Counted from the stretch's first letter, positions 9,198 through 18,499 are shown. The stretch is DNA of 25,781 nt from CAZGQY01 sp964528035 (GCA_964528035.1 CAZGQY010000038.1:1-25781); one strand, 5' to 3'. Program-made: numbers and translations. Notes: generated by a model from the sequence alone, not told the origin.

Positions 9198-9569
9198 TGT
9201 GTTTTCTCCAGATTAAAATACACAGCAGCCAAATTGGCTGCCAGCGACGATAAACAAGTGAAAATTATTAACATAAATAGACAGAAAAACAATCGTTGAT
9301 TGTTCAGATTTCTTTCTGGATGTATCAATAAAAGGCGTCTGCAGAATTTCACGCATCACCAACAATAACCCACACCCTACCCGATGAATGTCTGAACTAA
9401 TATTAAAAAATCAAATTAAGAACCAATCAGTTTACAGAAACCAGACAATCAAAATAAAATAATATGTAAATAGTTACAGTTAGCAGGAAACAATCTATCA
9501 TAACCGATATCTTGCCCAAAACCCCACTCGATTGTTAAAGTACACAGCTTTCTTGCAGGAATTTAAAAT
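9198..9569. promoter_or_regulatory. Divergent gatC / mreB promoter region
   Basis: 372 AT-rich bases with no gene. For mreB two sigma-70-like pairs can be read on the plus strand: TTTACA (9431-9436) with TAAAAT (9455-9460), spacer 18, and TTACAG (9474-9479) with TATCAT (9496-9501), spacer 16. Both are imperfect. The mreB ribosome binding site is AGGA at about 9558. No clear promoter was picked for gatC. Confidence 0.45.
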
Positions 9570-10613
9570 ATGTTCAAACGACTTCGCGGACTTTTTTCAA
9601 ATGATTTATCAATTGACCTAGGGACAGCCAATACACTTATTTATATCCCTGGCCAGGGTATAGTTCTTAATGAACCGTCCGTTGTAGCCATTCGCGAAGA
9701 TAGATTACGGGGCGCAAAAAGCATCGCAGCAGTCGGTGCCGATGCAAAAATGATGTTGGGGCGCACACCCGGTAATATTACTGCGATACGACCACTCAAA
9801 GATGGCGTTATAGCCGATTTCACCGTAACCGAAAAAATGCTTCAGTATTTTATTCATAAAGTACATGAAAGTAAGATTCTACGGCCCAGTCCTCGAGTCC
9901 TTATCTGTGTTCCCTGTGGCTCAACCCAGGTCGAACGACGGGCAATTAAAGAATCTGCAGCCGGAGCCGGAGCCAGAGAAGTCTATCTGATAGAAGAACC
10001 CATGGCGGCAGCCGTCGGCGCGAATTTGCCCGTCGATGAGGCACGTGGATCCATGGTTCTTGATATTGGAGGGGGAACTTCAGAAGTCGCGGTAATTTCA
10101 TTAAACGGAATCGTATATTCTGCCTCCGTGCGAATTGGCGGGGATCGTTTTGACGAAGCGATCATTAATTATGTGCGGCGAAATTATGGCACTTTAATTG
10201 GTGAATCCACTTCAGAGAAAATCAAACATGAAATTGGTACTGCCTACCCGGGCAGTGAAGTTAAAGAACTGGAAGTCAAAGGACGTAATCTGGCCGAAGG
10301 TGTACCTCGAAGTTTCACCTTGAATAGCAATGAAATTCTCGAGGCATTACAGGAACCGCTCAGTGGCATTGTCGGCTCAGTCAAAGTGGCACTGGAACAA
10401 ACTCCACCAGAACTGGGTGCGGATGTAGCCAACAGCGGTATTGTGCTAACAGGCGGCGGGGCATTGCTGAAAGATATTGACCGATTGATCTCGGAAGAAA
10501 CTGGCCTTCCCGTTATCGTCGCTGAAGATCCCATGACCTGTGTCGCCAGAGGCGGAGGCAGCATTCTCGAAATTCTCGATGAAAAAGGCATCGCAACTTT
10601 TTCACTGGAATAG
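9570..10613 (+). CDS. mreB: Rod-shape determining actin homologue MreB
   Basis: This bacterial actin forms membrane-bound filaments that guide lateral wall synthesis. At 347 residues it equals E. coli MreB. Actin-family motifs are visible: phosphate-1 SIDLGTANTLIY, phosphate-2 LDIGGGTSEVAVI and adenosine-site GIVLTGGGALLK. The start MFKRLRGLFSNDLSIDLG fits the N-terminal amphipathic membrane helix of Gram-negative MreB. It leads the cell-wall run that follows; mreC starts 143 nt downstream, a longer gap than between the later genes. Confidence 0.98.
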   Translation: MFKRLRGLFSNDLSIDLGTANTLIYIPGQGIVLNEPSVVAIREDRLRGAKSIAAVGADAKMMLGRTPGNITAIRPLKDGVIADFTVTEKMLQYFIHKVHESKILRPSPRVLICVPCGSTQVERRAIKESAAGAGAREVYLIEEPMAAAVGANLPVDEARGSMVLDIGGGTSEVAVISLNGIVYSASVRIGGDRFDEAIINYVRRNYGTLIGESTSEKIKHEIGTAYPGSEVKELEVKGRNLAEGVPRSFTLNSNEILEALQEPLSGIVGSVKVALEQTPPELGADVANSGIVLTGGGALLKDIDRLISEETGLPVIVAEDPMTCVARGGGSILEILDEKGIATFSLE

Positions 10614-10743
10614 ATCGATAGTCCGATTAGTCGCTGACAAATCAATTCTTGGGCGGTTTACAAAATACAACAATTAAACAGAATCCCTTAAAAATTGCTA
10701 AATCTTTAACCCTCAAGTCATCTAAATTTTAATCTTAAAAATC

Positions 10744-10759
10744 GAAGGTAATTACAATT
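10744..10759 (+). promoter_or_regulatory. Ribosome binding site and non-canonical ATT start of mreC
   Basis: GAAGG (10744-10748) is followed after 8 nt by ATT (10757-10759). The codons after it read KPIFSKGPS, the conserved MreC N-terminus (E. coli MKPIFSRGPS). An in-frame stop TAA lies at 10736-10738, and no in-frame ATG, GTG or TTG occurs between it and the TTG at 10799. Confidence 0.75.
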
Positions 10760-11650
10760 AAACCCATCTTTTCCAAAGGGCCATCCATAAATACCCGTTT
10801 GATGGCAGCGATATTTATATCGCTTGTATTCATCGCAGTTGACCAGCGGAATACCAATCTACAGCCGTTAAGAGCAATATTATCTATGGCGGTTTACCCC
10901 ATCCAGTACCTGGTCACTTTACCAACAAGGTTCGGGCACGCCATTATGGATATGACAGGTGGATACAGCGCATTAATTAAGGAAAACGAACACCTAAGAA
11001 AAGAACAAATTATCAATGACGTCAAGCTATTAAAACTTTTCTCGCTGGAAAAAGAAAACTTTGAACTAAGAAAATTACTGGATAGCTCCTATAAGCTCGG
11101 TGAGCAGGTATTAATCGGAGAACTATTGTCCGTGAATCTTGACCCGTATAAACACACCGTTCTTGTCGACAAAGGCAGTCGGTTCGGAGTCTTCGTAGGC
11201 CAGCCAGTGATTGATGCAAACGGCGTTGTTGGGCAGGTATTCAGATCAAACCCTTTAAATTCTGAGATCGTTTTAATTTCAGACCCCAGCCACGCCATTC
11301 CAGTGGAAATTACCCGCAATGGACTGCGTACTATAGCTGTTGGAAATGGCAAAATAAACGAACTCTCTCTACCTTTTCTTCCCAACAATGGCGATATAAA
11401 AGTAGGCGACTCAATCATTACATCCGGATTGGGAGGGATCTTCCCACAAGGCTACCCGGTGGGAACAATTAATGGAGTTGCACCTCAAACCGAACAGCCT
11501 TTTTCCCGAGTAACTGCTCAACCTGCAGCACATTTGGACCGCAGCAGGGAACTTTTATTGGTCTGGAGTAACAAAGATCCTATAATATTCTCTCCTCCCG
11601 ATAAACAAACCAAAGACAAAGAACCAACGAACAATGAGGTTCAGCACTAA
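10757..11650 (+). CDS. mreC: Rod-shape determining protein MreC (ATT start)
   Basis: This bitopic inner-membrane protein links MreB filaments to PBP2 and RodA on the periplasmic side. From the ATT at 10757 the product is 297 residues: a short cytoplasmic start KPIFSKGPS, one membrane segment (about 15-32), a coiled coil (about 75-115, KENEHLRKEQ onward) and the two beta domains with LVDKGSRFGVFVGQPV, DANGVVGQV and ITSGLGGIFPQGYPVG. An automatic start at TTG 10799 or ATG 10802 would lose the conserved N-terminus and begin inside the membrane segment. The 3' end overlaps mreD by 17 nt. The ATT start is inferred from family alignment and the ribosome binding site. Confidence 0.95.
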   Translation: MKPIFSKGPSINTRLMAAIFISLVFIAVDQRNTNLQPLRAILSMAVYPIQYLVTLPTRFGHAIMDMTGGYSALIKENEHLRKEQIINDVKLLKLFSLEKENFELRKLLDSSYKLGEQVLIGELLSVNLDPYKHTVLVDKGSRFGVFVGQPVIDANGVVGQVFRSNPLNSEIVLISDPSHAIPVEITRNGLRTIAVGNGKINELSLPFLPNNGDIKVGDSIITSGLGGIFPQGYPVGTINGVAPQTEQPFSRVTAQPAAHLDRSRELLLVWSNKDPIIFSPPDKQTKDKEPTNNEVQH

Positions 11651-12122
11651 TCAGGGAAATACACGCATAATAGTCAGCATTGTCCTTGCAATGGCTCTTC
11701 GCATATTACCCTGGTCCCGAGAATATTATGTATACAATCCAGACTGGATCCTCCTGATCGTAATATACTGGTGCCTGATAGCCCCCGAACGCTTCAATAT
11801 TGGCTCTACCTGGTGTGTCGGTTTACTGACCGATACCCTGACAGGACAATTACTCGGGCAATATGCATTGACCTATTCAATAATCGCCTATATTACGGTC
11901 CGGCTACATAAACGGATACGTGTATTTCCCATTTCACAACAAATACTTATAATCCTGTGTATGTTGCTATTGTCACAACTGGTTATTTTTTGGATAAAAA
12001 ACATACAAAGCTCGATTGTAATTAACTGGACCTATTGGATACCTTCGTATACAGGCGCATTGTTATGGCCGTTTGTATTTGTTTTACTGGGTGGCATTCA
12101 TCATAAATCCAATATCCGTTAA
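11634..12122 (+). CDS. mreD: Rod-shape determining membrane protein MreD
   Basis: This polytopic inner-membrane protein acts with MreC in the elongasome. The product is 162 residues, the same as E. coli MreD, and has several hydrophobic segments. It carries family features: WILLIVIYWCLIAPERFNIG near residue 40 and the GLLTDTLTGQLLGQYAL block. It overlaps the end of mreC by 17 nt, so translation is probably coupled. mrdA follows after 81 nt. Confidence 0.95.
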   Translation: MRFSTNQGNTRIIVSIVLAMALRILPWSREYYVYNPDWILLIVIYWCLIAPERFNIGSTWCVGLLTDTLTGQLLGQYALTYSIIAYITVRLHKRIRVFPISQQILIILCMLLLSQLVIFWIKNIQSSIVINWTYWIPSYTGALLWPFVFVLLGGIHHKSNIR

Positions 12123-12203
12123 CCCTAATTTGGCTAAACAACCCATAGTACGGCAGTTGCCTTACTAATTTTCCGCTCAGCTTCAGGACTCCAATCCGTT
12201 ATT

Positions 12204-14042
12204 ATGGCTCGCCATTTCGCGATTAAAGACGCTTACGGTGAAAATCGCCTTTTCCTCAACCGTGTGGTCACAGCATTTGGGATGATTATTATTCTGCTAT
12301 GCATTCTGACAAGCCGATTAGCCTATCTTCAGATTGCCGGACATGAACATTACGCCTCACTTTCGAAAAATAACCGGGTCAAAATTTCACCGCTACCACC
12401 TACACGTGGACTCATATTCGACCGAAACGGTAAAATACTTGCAGAAAATGTAGCCACATACAGCCTGGAACTGATCCCGGAACAGACTGATAACCTGGAA
12501 CAAATCTTAAGTGAACTGCAGCGTCTTGTGAAAATCACAGACGAAGAAATAGAACATTTCCACAAAATTCGAAAACGCTACAAAAGTTTCACCAGCATAC
12601 CGTTGCGCCTGCGCATGGATGAAACAGCACTGGCTCGATTTGCTGTAAGACGCCTGCAATTTCCAGGGGTTGATATTCATGCCAGACTGGTTCGCAACTA
12701 TCCGTATAACGAACTTGCAGCTCATGTGGTCGGATATGTGGGCCGAATTAACGAAAAAGAACTGCGCACACTGGATAAAGCCAAATATCGTGGTACCAAC
12801 CATATTGGAAAAATTGGTATAGAAAAATCCTATGAAAAAACACTACATGGCAAGGCCGGATATGAAGAGCTTGAAACCAATGCACAAGGACGACGAATCA
12901 ATATCATTGGAAACTTTCCTCCCTCTCCCGGCGCTGATCTTCACCTGACACTGGATATCGAATTGCAACAATTGGCTGCAGATGGCCTTGGCAGCCAAAC
13001 CGGCGCAGTTGTCGCCATTGAACCAAAAACCGGAAATGTCCTTGTATTCGTCAGCAACCCTGGATTCAACCCCAACCCGTTCGTCTACGGAATATCACAG
13101 AAAAATTATTCTGCACTGCAATCCTCAGTCGATATACCCCTGTTTAATCGCGTTCTTCGTGGAAGATACCCGCCCGGCTCGACGATCAAACCCTTCGTTG
13201 GCCTGGCGGGATTGGAAACTGGCGTTACAGACCCTTATCGTCAAACATACTGTCCAGGTTATTATCAACTGGCCGGTGTCAATCATAAATACAGAGACTG
13301 GAAAAAATGGGGCCACGGCCGCATCAATATGAAAGCTGCTATCACCCAGTCATGCGATGTATATTTCTACGACCTGGCTCATACACTGGGCATTAATCGC
13401 CTATCAACATTCTTAAGAAAATTCGGTTTTGGCAATAAGACCCAAATCGACCTGGTTGGTGAAAAATCAGGATTATTACCATCAAGAGAATGGAAACAGA
13501 AAGTACGCAAGAAACCCTGGTATCCGGGTGAAACCCTGATCACCGGTATTGGACAGGGATTCTTTCAGATTACTCCTTTACAATTGGCTAAAGCAACTGC
13601 AATTTTAGCCAATCGAGGTAAACAAGTGCATCCACACCTGGTTAGTAAAATAGTCACTCCCAACGAAATAATCGTACCCGACCATACCCCATTATCAAAT
13701 TTGGCTCTTAGTGAAAAAAACCTTAATTTTATTATAGAATCCATGACAAACGTGGTACACGGCTCACGAGGCACGGCGCGAAGAATTAGCAAAGGCATTT
13801 CTTATAAAATCGCCGGAAAAACAGGAACGGCCCAGGTATTCACTGTAAAACAGGAAGAGAGTTATAACGAAAAACAGGTCGCTAAAAAACTACGAGACCA
13901 TGCATTATTTATAGCATTTGCTCCTGCAGATGATCCACAGATTGCCATTTCGGTAGTCGTAGAAAACGGTGGTCATGGTGGCTCTGTCGCAGCACCAATA
14001 GCGGGTGTCGTAATGGCCAAATACCTCGAAGGCAGATTATGA
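12204..14042 (+). CDS. mrdA: Penicillin-binding protein 2 (elongation transpeptidase)
   Basis: This D,D-transpeptidase crosslinks peptidoglycan during side-wall growth, paired with RodA. The 612-residue protein has a short cytoplasmic start, one membrane helix (about 20-42), and the pedestal domain with RGLIFDRNGKILAEN. The transpeptidase domain carries all three penicilloyl-serine motifs: Ser326-x-x-Lys329 in PPGSTIKPF, Ser383-Cys-Asp in TQSCDVYFYD, and Lys539-Thr-Gly in AGKTGTAQV. GIGQGFFQITPLQLAKA is typical of PBP2. Its stop overlaps the mrdB start by 4 nt (ATGA), so RodA and PBP2 are translationally coupled. The Shine-Dalgarno before the ATG is weak. Confidence 0.97.
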   Translation: MARHFAIKDAYGENRLFLNRVVTAFGMIIILLCILTSRLAYLQIAGHEHYASLSKNNRVKISPLPPTRGLIFDRNGKILAENVATYSLELIPEQTDNLEQILSELQRLVKITDEEIEHFHKIRKRYKSFTSIPLRLRMDETALARFAVRRLQFPGVDIHARLVRNYPYNELAAHVVGYVGRINEKELRTLDKAKYRGTNHIGKIGIEKSYEKTLHGKAGYEELETNAQGRRINIIGNFPPSPGADLHLTLDIELQQLAADGLGSQTGAVVAIEPKTGNVLVFVSNPGFNPNPFVYGISQKNYSALQSSVDIPLFNRVLRGRYPPGSTIKPFVGLAGLETGVTDPYRQTYCPGYYQLAGVNHKYRDWKKWGHGRINMKAAITQSCDVYFYDLAHTLGINRLSTFLRKFGFGNKTQIDLVGEKSGLLPSREWKQKVRKKPWYPGETLITGIGQGFFQITPLQLAKATAILANRGKQVHPHLVSKIVTPNEIIVPDHTPLSNLALSEKNLNFIIESMTNVVHGSRGTARRISKGISYKIAGKTGTAQVFTVKQEESYNEKQVAKKLRDHALFIAFAPADDPQIAISVVVENGGHGGSVAAPIAGVVMAKYLEGRL

Positions 14043-15172
14043 ACGACGCGTCCCCTCATCAACGATTCCCACTTCCTGATAGACCCTCGGGCGGTATTTT
14101 ATACAAGGCCCACATCGATATGCCGCTGTTCATGGGCCTGGTATTACTATCGATAATCGGATTTATCATCCTCTATAGTGCCGGGGGACAACAAACAGAC
14201 CTGTTGATCCGCCAGGCCACCCGATTGGGCATTGCCTATGCAACTATGTTTGTTATTGCTCAACTGCACCCGCGTCACCTGCAGTTTCATTCACCTATCC
14301 TTTTTCTCATCGGTGTTGTCCTGCTTATCGCCGTTTTGATCGCTGGAGAAACCGGGGGAGGCGCACAGCGCTGGCTGAATCTCGGTTTTTTTCGTTTTCA
14401 ACCCTCTGAAATGATCAAAATTTCGACGCCCATGATGATTGCCTGGTATCTTGCAGAACATCCATTACCACCAAAATTGAAGCACATCGCAGTAGCGGGC
14501 GTACAAATATTAATCCCGGTACTATTGATTGCCAAACAGCCTGATCTGGGCACTTCCATTCTGGTCGCCACCTCAGGTGCAGCAGTACTGTTCGTATCTG
14601 GAATTTCATGGTTCTTCCTGCTAAAAGTCTGCATTAGTTTTGCAGCAATGACACCCCTGATCTGGCATTTTATGAAAGAATACCAGCGCAATCGGGTACG
14701 GACTTTACTAAATCCGGAAGCAGACCCGCTGGGAACCGGTTATCACATTATACAGTCGAAAATAGCAATAGGCTCTGGCGGACTTCATGGCAAGGGCTGG
14801 CTAAACGGTACTCAGGCTCACCTGGATTTTTTACCCGAACGTTCAACCGATTTTATTTTTGCCGTATTTGCTGAAGAATTCGGACTGTTGGGCTGTATTG
14901 GGTTACTCATCGTGTATTTGATCATCATTAGCCGTTGTTTCTATATTGCCATTCAGGCCCAGGATTCTTTCAGCCGCTTGCTGGCAGGCAGCCTCTCAAT
15001 TACTTTTTTTGTCTATGTATTTGTAAATATAGGCATGGTCATCGGAATACTTCCTGTTGTCGGGGTACCGTTACCTCTGGTAAGTTATGGTGGCACTTCA
15101 ATGGTGACACTGTTGGCAGGATTCGGTATTCTTATGTCTATTCATACGCACAGAAAATTATTACCAACATAG
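14039..15172 (+). CDS. mrdB: SEDS peptidoglycan polymerase RodA
   Basis: This SEDS-family glycosyltransferase polymerises lipid II and works as a pair with PBP2. The product has 377 residues (E. coli 370) with about ten membrane segments. The essential loop reads FLPERSTDFIFAVFAEEFG, with the conserved Asp at 271 (Asp262 in E. coli). Also present are KQPDLGTSILV, the IGSGGLHGKG block and the C-terminal YGGTSMVTLLAGFG. The start overlaps mrdA by 4 nt. The next 181 bases (15173-15353) hold no gene and no obvious terminator, so read-through into mltB is possible. Confidence 0.97.
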   Translation: MNDASPHQRFPLPDRPSGGILYKAHIDMPLFMGLVLLSIIGFIILYSAGGQQTDLLIRQATRLGIAYATMFVIAQLHPRHLQFHSPILFLIGVVLLIAVLIAGETGGGAQRWLNLGFFRFQPSEMIKISTPMMIAWYLAEHPLPPKLKHIAVAGVQILIPVLLIAKQPDLGTSILVATSGAAVLFVSGISWFFLLKVCISFAAMTPLIWHFMKEYQRNRVRTLLNPEADPLGTGYHIIQSKIAIGSGGLHGKGWLNGTQAHLDFLPERSTDFIFAVFAEEFGLLGCIGLLIVYLIIISRCFYIAIQAQDSFSRLLAGSLSITFFVYVFVNIGMVIGILPVVGVPLPLVSYGGTSMVTLLAGFGILMSIHTHRKLLPT

Positions 15173-15353
15173 ACATTGTGTTACAAATAGTTTTTAATCT
15201 ATTATTTTAACTATGGGCATGGGTATCAGACGCTGATTAAGACAAGCTTAAAAATTATTTAATTTAGCTTGAGACCGTCGAAACAATACTTTCGCCAGTA
15301 GCTACCCTATGACTGTAAAGTTTCGTTGTATAGCCAATCAACCTGCATAAAAA

Positions 15354-16340
15354 ATGAAATCAATTTTTCTATTTTGCTTTAGCATTCTCGTCTACTCGCA
15401 GACCTCGTTCAGTGCGGAAGATCCACGAGATCAATCGAATACTAAAGCATTCATAGGTCAATTAGTGGAACAACATGGCTTCCAACGTCCGCAATTAGAA
15501 AAATTATTCAAGCAGGTTCGCATTAAAAAAAGCATCATTCGGGCGATGAATCGTCCCGCTGAATCAAAGCCCTGGTATGATTACAGAAAAATTTTTGTTA
15601 CCGAAAAAAGAATCCGGGGTGGAGTTAAATTCTGGAAAGAAAACCAAACATTATTGTCAAAAGTCGAGAAACAATACGGCGTAGCCGCACAAATTATCGT
15701 AGCTATTATCGGTGTGGAAACAGGCTATGGAGAAAACACCGGATCATTTCGAGTCATCGATGCTTTAGCTACCCTGGCGTTCAATTATCCCAGACGTAGT
15801 CAGTTTTTCAGCAAAGAACTCGAACAGTTTCTCATTTTATGTAGAGAAGAAAATATAGACCCTCTTAAACCAATAGGGTCATACGCCGGCGCTATGGGCT
15901 TACCTCAGTTCATGCCAAGCAGCTTTCGAAAGTATGCTCAGGATCTGGATCAGGATGGTAAACGCGATATTTGGCACAACCGCGGTGACGTGATCGCCAG
16001 TGTAGCCTACTATTTTCAGAAGCATGGCTGGCGAACAACTGCAACGGTCGCATTTCCCGTTACAGCAGCGGGTGTTAACTACGACACGCTTATTACTAAG
16101 GATTTAAAACCGGAAAAGACTGTAGCAGAAATGAAATCAGCCGGTATAACTATTCCAGCCGATATCGGTATCGACGACAAAGCCAGGTTGATTAAGTTGG
16201 AAAACCAATGGGGATCAAACTATTGGCTGACGCTTCACAATTTTTATGTAATCACACGCTACAATCACAGCACCCTCTACGCTATGGCTGTTTATCAACT
16301 CAGCCAGGAAATTTTAGACAGCAGATTAGTCGCCAAATAA
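15354..16340 (+). CDS. mltB: Lytic murein transglycosylase B (MltB/SltB family)
   Basis: This enzyme cuts the glycan strand to 1,6-anhydro-MurNAc ends. The 328-residue product begins with a signal peptide (hydrophobic to about residue 19, then SFSAEDP) that lacks a lipobox cysteine, so it should be soluble in the periplasm like Pseudomonas SltB1, not lipid-anchored like E. coli MltB. The catalytic glutamate is Glu122 in IIGVETGYGENTG. GAMGLPQFMPSSFRKYA follows, then an EF-hand-like calcium loop starting at Asp197 (DLDQDGKRDIW) as in Slt35. Position between rodA and rlpA matches sltB1 in Pseudomonas. Confidence 0.95.
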   Translation: MKSIFLFCFSILVYSQTSFSAEDPRDQSNTKAFIGQLVEQHGFQRPQLEKLFKQVRIKKSIIRAMNRPAESKPWYDYRKIFVTEKRIRGGVKFWKENQTLLSKVEKQYGVAAQIIVAIIGVETGYGENTGSFRVIDALATLAFNYPRRSQFFSKELEQFLILCREENIDPLKPIGSYAGAMGLPQFMPSSFRKYAQDLDQDGKRDIWHNRGDVIASVAYYFQKHGWRTTATVAFPVTAAGVNYDTLITKDLKPEKTVAEMKSAGITIPADIGIDDKARLIKLENQWGSNYWLTLHNFYVITRYNHSTLYAMAVYQLSQEILDSRLVAK

Positions 16341-16399
16341 ACCTTCGTATGAAATTTAAACACTGGCATCTATACCTCCAGACTCACTTAAACATCGAC

Positions 16400-17278
16400 A
16401 TGGCTATAAATCAATTCGACTTGAAGCGCTTATTTCGTATCGACCATTCTAAGCTTTTGTGCCTGCTGATCACTATTCTTTCTGTTTACGGTTGCTCAGG
16501 CACGAGCAATAAAGCTAAACAAGGGTCCAGCCTAATGGACAGTGGACCCAGTCAGCCCGTCGATGTGAGTAAAGTTCCCGACGCAGTTCCAAAATATGAA
16601 CCTCGAGGTAAACGGGGAAACGCGCCATCTTACGTCGTATGGGGGAAACGATATAACGTGATGAAAAACAGCAAGAACTTTGTTCAGCGTGGCATGGCAT
16701 CCTGGTATGGAAAGAAATTTCATGGCCGTCGCACCTCTAACGGAGAAATCTACAATATGTACGCGATGACTGCGGCCCATAAATCCCTGCCATTACCTTC
16801 CTATTTACGGGTTACCAATCTACGCAATGGAAAATCAGTCGTCGTCAGGGTCAATGACCGCGGACCGTTTCATAAAAATCGCATAGTCGACCTTTCCTAC
16901 AGCGCAGCAAAAAAACTCGACATTATCCGAACCGGTACCGGGTACGTGGAAATTCAGGATATCAGTCCAGTTGAAACCGCCACACCGACCGTTAATAGCA
17001 AACACAAAGCAGCGAATACTATTTATGTTCAGATTGGTGCTTTCGCCAACCGGGCTAACGCCAATAACCTGGCCAATCGAGTCAATCGACCCAAATTCCC
17101 AAACTCGCGGATTCGAACAGAACCACAATCACTATTACCATTGTATCGGGTACAGTTAGGCCCTATTGCCACGATTGGAGAAGCCCATACGGTCATTGAT
17201 CAATTAGGCAAATTGGGAATCACCACCACTCGCTTAATTACTGAACGGACTGACCAGTCCGGCACCCTATTGCAATGA
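16400..17278 (+). CDS. rlpA: Septal-ring lytic transglycosylase / lipoprotein RlpA
   Basis: RlpA-family proteins bind or cleave denuded glycan strands; the Pseudomonas one is a lytic transglycosylase. The product has a lipoprotein signal ending in SVYGC (lipobox Cys32 with this start), a double-psi beta-barrel domain (about 97-170: RGMASWYG, FHGRRTSNGE, VRVNDRGPF with Asp153) and a C-terminal SPOR domain (about 207-285, starting YVQIGAFANRANAN), which targets glycan lacking stem peptides. The start is uncertain: the frame is open upstream, and an ATG at 16349 would give a 49-residue signal, too long. The ATG at 16400 gives a normal signal, but neither has a clear ribosome binding site. The 3' end overlaps the next gene by 4 nt. 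Confidence 0.93.
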   Translation: MAINQFDLKRLFRIDHSKLLCLLITILSVYGCSGTSNKAKQGSSLMDSGPSQPVDVSKVPDAVPKYEPRGKRGNAPSYVVWGKRYNVMKNSKNFVQRGMASWYGKKFHGRRTSNGEIYNMYAMTAAHKSLPLPSYLRVTNLRNGKSVVVRVNDRGPFHKNRIVDLSYSAAKKLDIIRTGTGYVEIQDISPVETATPTVNSKHKAANTIYVQIGAFANRANANNLANRVNRPKFPNSRIRTEPQSLLPLYRVQLGPIATIGEAHTVIDQLGKLGITTTRLITERTDQSGTLLQ

Positions 17279-18471
17279 TTAAATATCAATTTATGAACCG
17301 CTTAAGAGCGTCTCTCATGACCGACAGCAAAACACACCAATTGCTTGCATTGGGTCTGTTGATTGGCCTGTTGTCAACGACTGTGCACAGTGAGTCAAAA
17401 ATATCGATTCCATCTGGACCAACTCTGTCAGCTCGCGCCTATATTCTTCAAGATGCAGATAGCGGCAAAATACTGGTGGAAAAAAATGCAGATCAAAAAA
17501 TCCCGCCCGCGAGTCTGACAAAAATCATGACGGTATACGTTGCATTTCGGGAATTACAAAACCAGAACCTTGCGCTTACAGATAAAGTCACCGTCAGCAA
17601 AAAAGCCTGGAAAACTTCAGGATCCCGAATGTTTATCGAGGTTAACTCACAGGTATCTGTTGAAGACCTTTTAAAAGGTATTATCATCTCTTCAGGCAAT
17701 GATGCCAGCGTCGCACTGGCCGAACATATCGCCGGCGATGAAAACACCTTCTCGCAACTTATGAATCAACATGCTAAACGCCTGGGTTTGCTCAATACCC
17801 ATTTTACCAACAGTATGGGATTACCTGACCCGAATCACACAACCACAGCACGTGACCTGGCGTTGCTGACACGTAAACTGATTCAGGAATTTCCAGAGTA
17901 CTACAAATGGCATGCGCAAAAGGAATTTAGCTACAACAAAATCACCCAGCACAATCGCAACAATCTGTTATGGCGTGATACCTCAATTGATGGTGTAAAA
18001 ACAGGACATACTGAAGAAGCCGGTTATTGCCTGGTTGCTTCGGCTAAACGGGAAGAAATGCGCCTTATATCTGTGGTTATGGGTACAAAAAGCACTAGCG
18101 CCCGAGCCAACCAGAATCTGGCCTTACTCAACTATGGCTTTCGTTTTTTTGAAACCCACCTGCTATACAAGGCCAACAAGTCTTTAACCCAGGTACGCGT
18201 ATGGAAAGGTGACAACAAAAAACTTTCAGTAGGCTTAAAAAATGATTTTTACGTCACAATTCCCCGTCGTCATTACCAGGATCTCAAAGCAAATCTTGAG
18301 ATTGATGAAAAAATCATCGCACCGATTAACGCTGAAGCGGAAATCGGCACTTTGACAATTTCTCTGGCCGGAGATTTTTTTGCAGCGCAACCATTGGTTG
18401 CGCTGCAACCGATACCAAAAGGAAGCCTGTTCCGAATCCTGTACGATGAAGCTCTGTTACTAACAAAATAA
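17275..18471 (+). CDS. dacA: D-alanyl-D-alanine carboxypeptidase (PBP5/6 family)
   Basis: This periplasmic enzyme removes the terminal D-Ala of stem peptides. Motifs of the family are complete: Ser80-x-x-Lys83 in PPASLTKIM, Ser140-Gly-Asn142 in ISSGNDAS, and Lys242-Thr-Gly in GVKTGHTEEAGYC. A PBP5-type C-terminal beta domain follows from about residue 300. The N-terminus is ambiguous: ATG 17275 overlaps the rlpA stop (ATGA) but makes a long signal region, whereas ATG 17317 (MTDSKTHQLLALGLL) gives a classical 25-residue signal. The gene order rlpA-dac is that of Pseudomonas rlpA-dacC; the symbol dacA is used in the family sense. Confidence 0.95.
   Translation: MIKYQFMNRLRASLMTDSKTHQLLALGLLIGLLSTTVHSESKISIPSGPTLSARAYILQDADSGKILVEKNADQKIPPASLTKIMTVYVAFRELQNQNLALTDKVTVSKKAWKTSGSRMFIEVNSQVSVEDLLKGIIISSGNDASVALAEHIAGDENTFSQLMNQHAKRLGLLNTHFTNSMGLPDPNHTTTARDLALLTRKLIQEFPEYYKWHAQKEFSYNKITQHNRNNLLWRDTSIDGVKTGHTEEAGYCLVASAKREEMRLISVVMGTKSTSARANQNLALLNYGFRFFETHLLYKANKSLTQVRVWKGDNKKLSVGLKNDFYVTIPRRHYQDLKANLEIDEKIIAPINAEAEIGTLTISLAGDFFAAQPLVALQPIPKGSLFRILYDEALLLTK
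18381..18407. repeat. Perfect 12-bp inverted repeat inside the carboxypeptidase gene
   Basis: TGCAGCGCAACC, a 3-nt spacer ATT, and GGTTGCGCTGCA form a perfect hairpin 65 nt before the stop codon. A T-run precedes it on the plus strand and none follows, so it does not look like an intrinsic terminator in either direction. Confidence 0.85.
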
Positions 18472-18499
18472 AGAAGTTCCATTGCATCATTAACACCAT

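Noticed and set aside
10799..11650. mreC starting at TTG 10799
   Set aside because: It would drop the conserved KPIFSKGPS N-terminus encoded in frame just upstream and has no ribosome binding site at proper distance.
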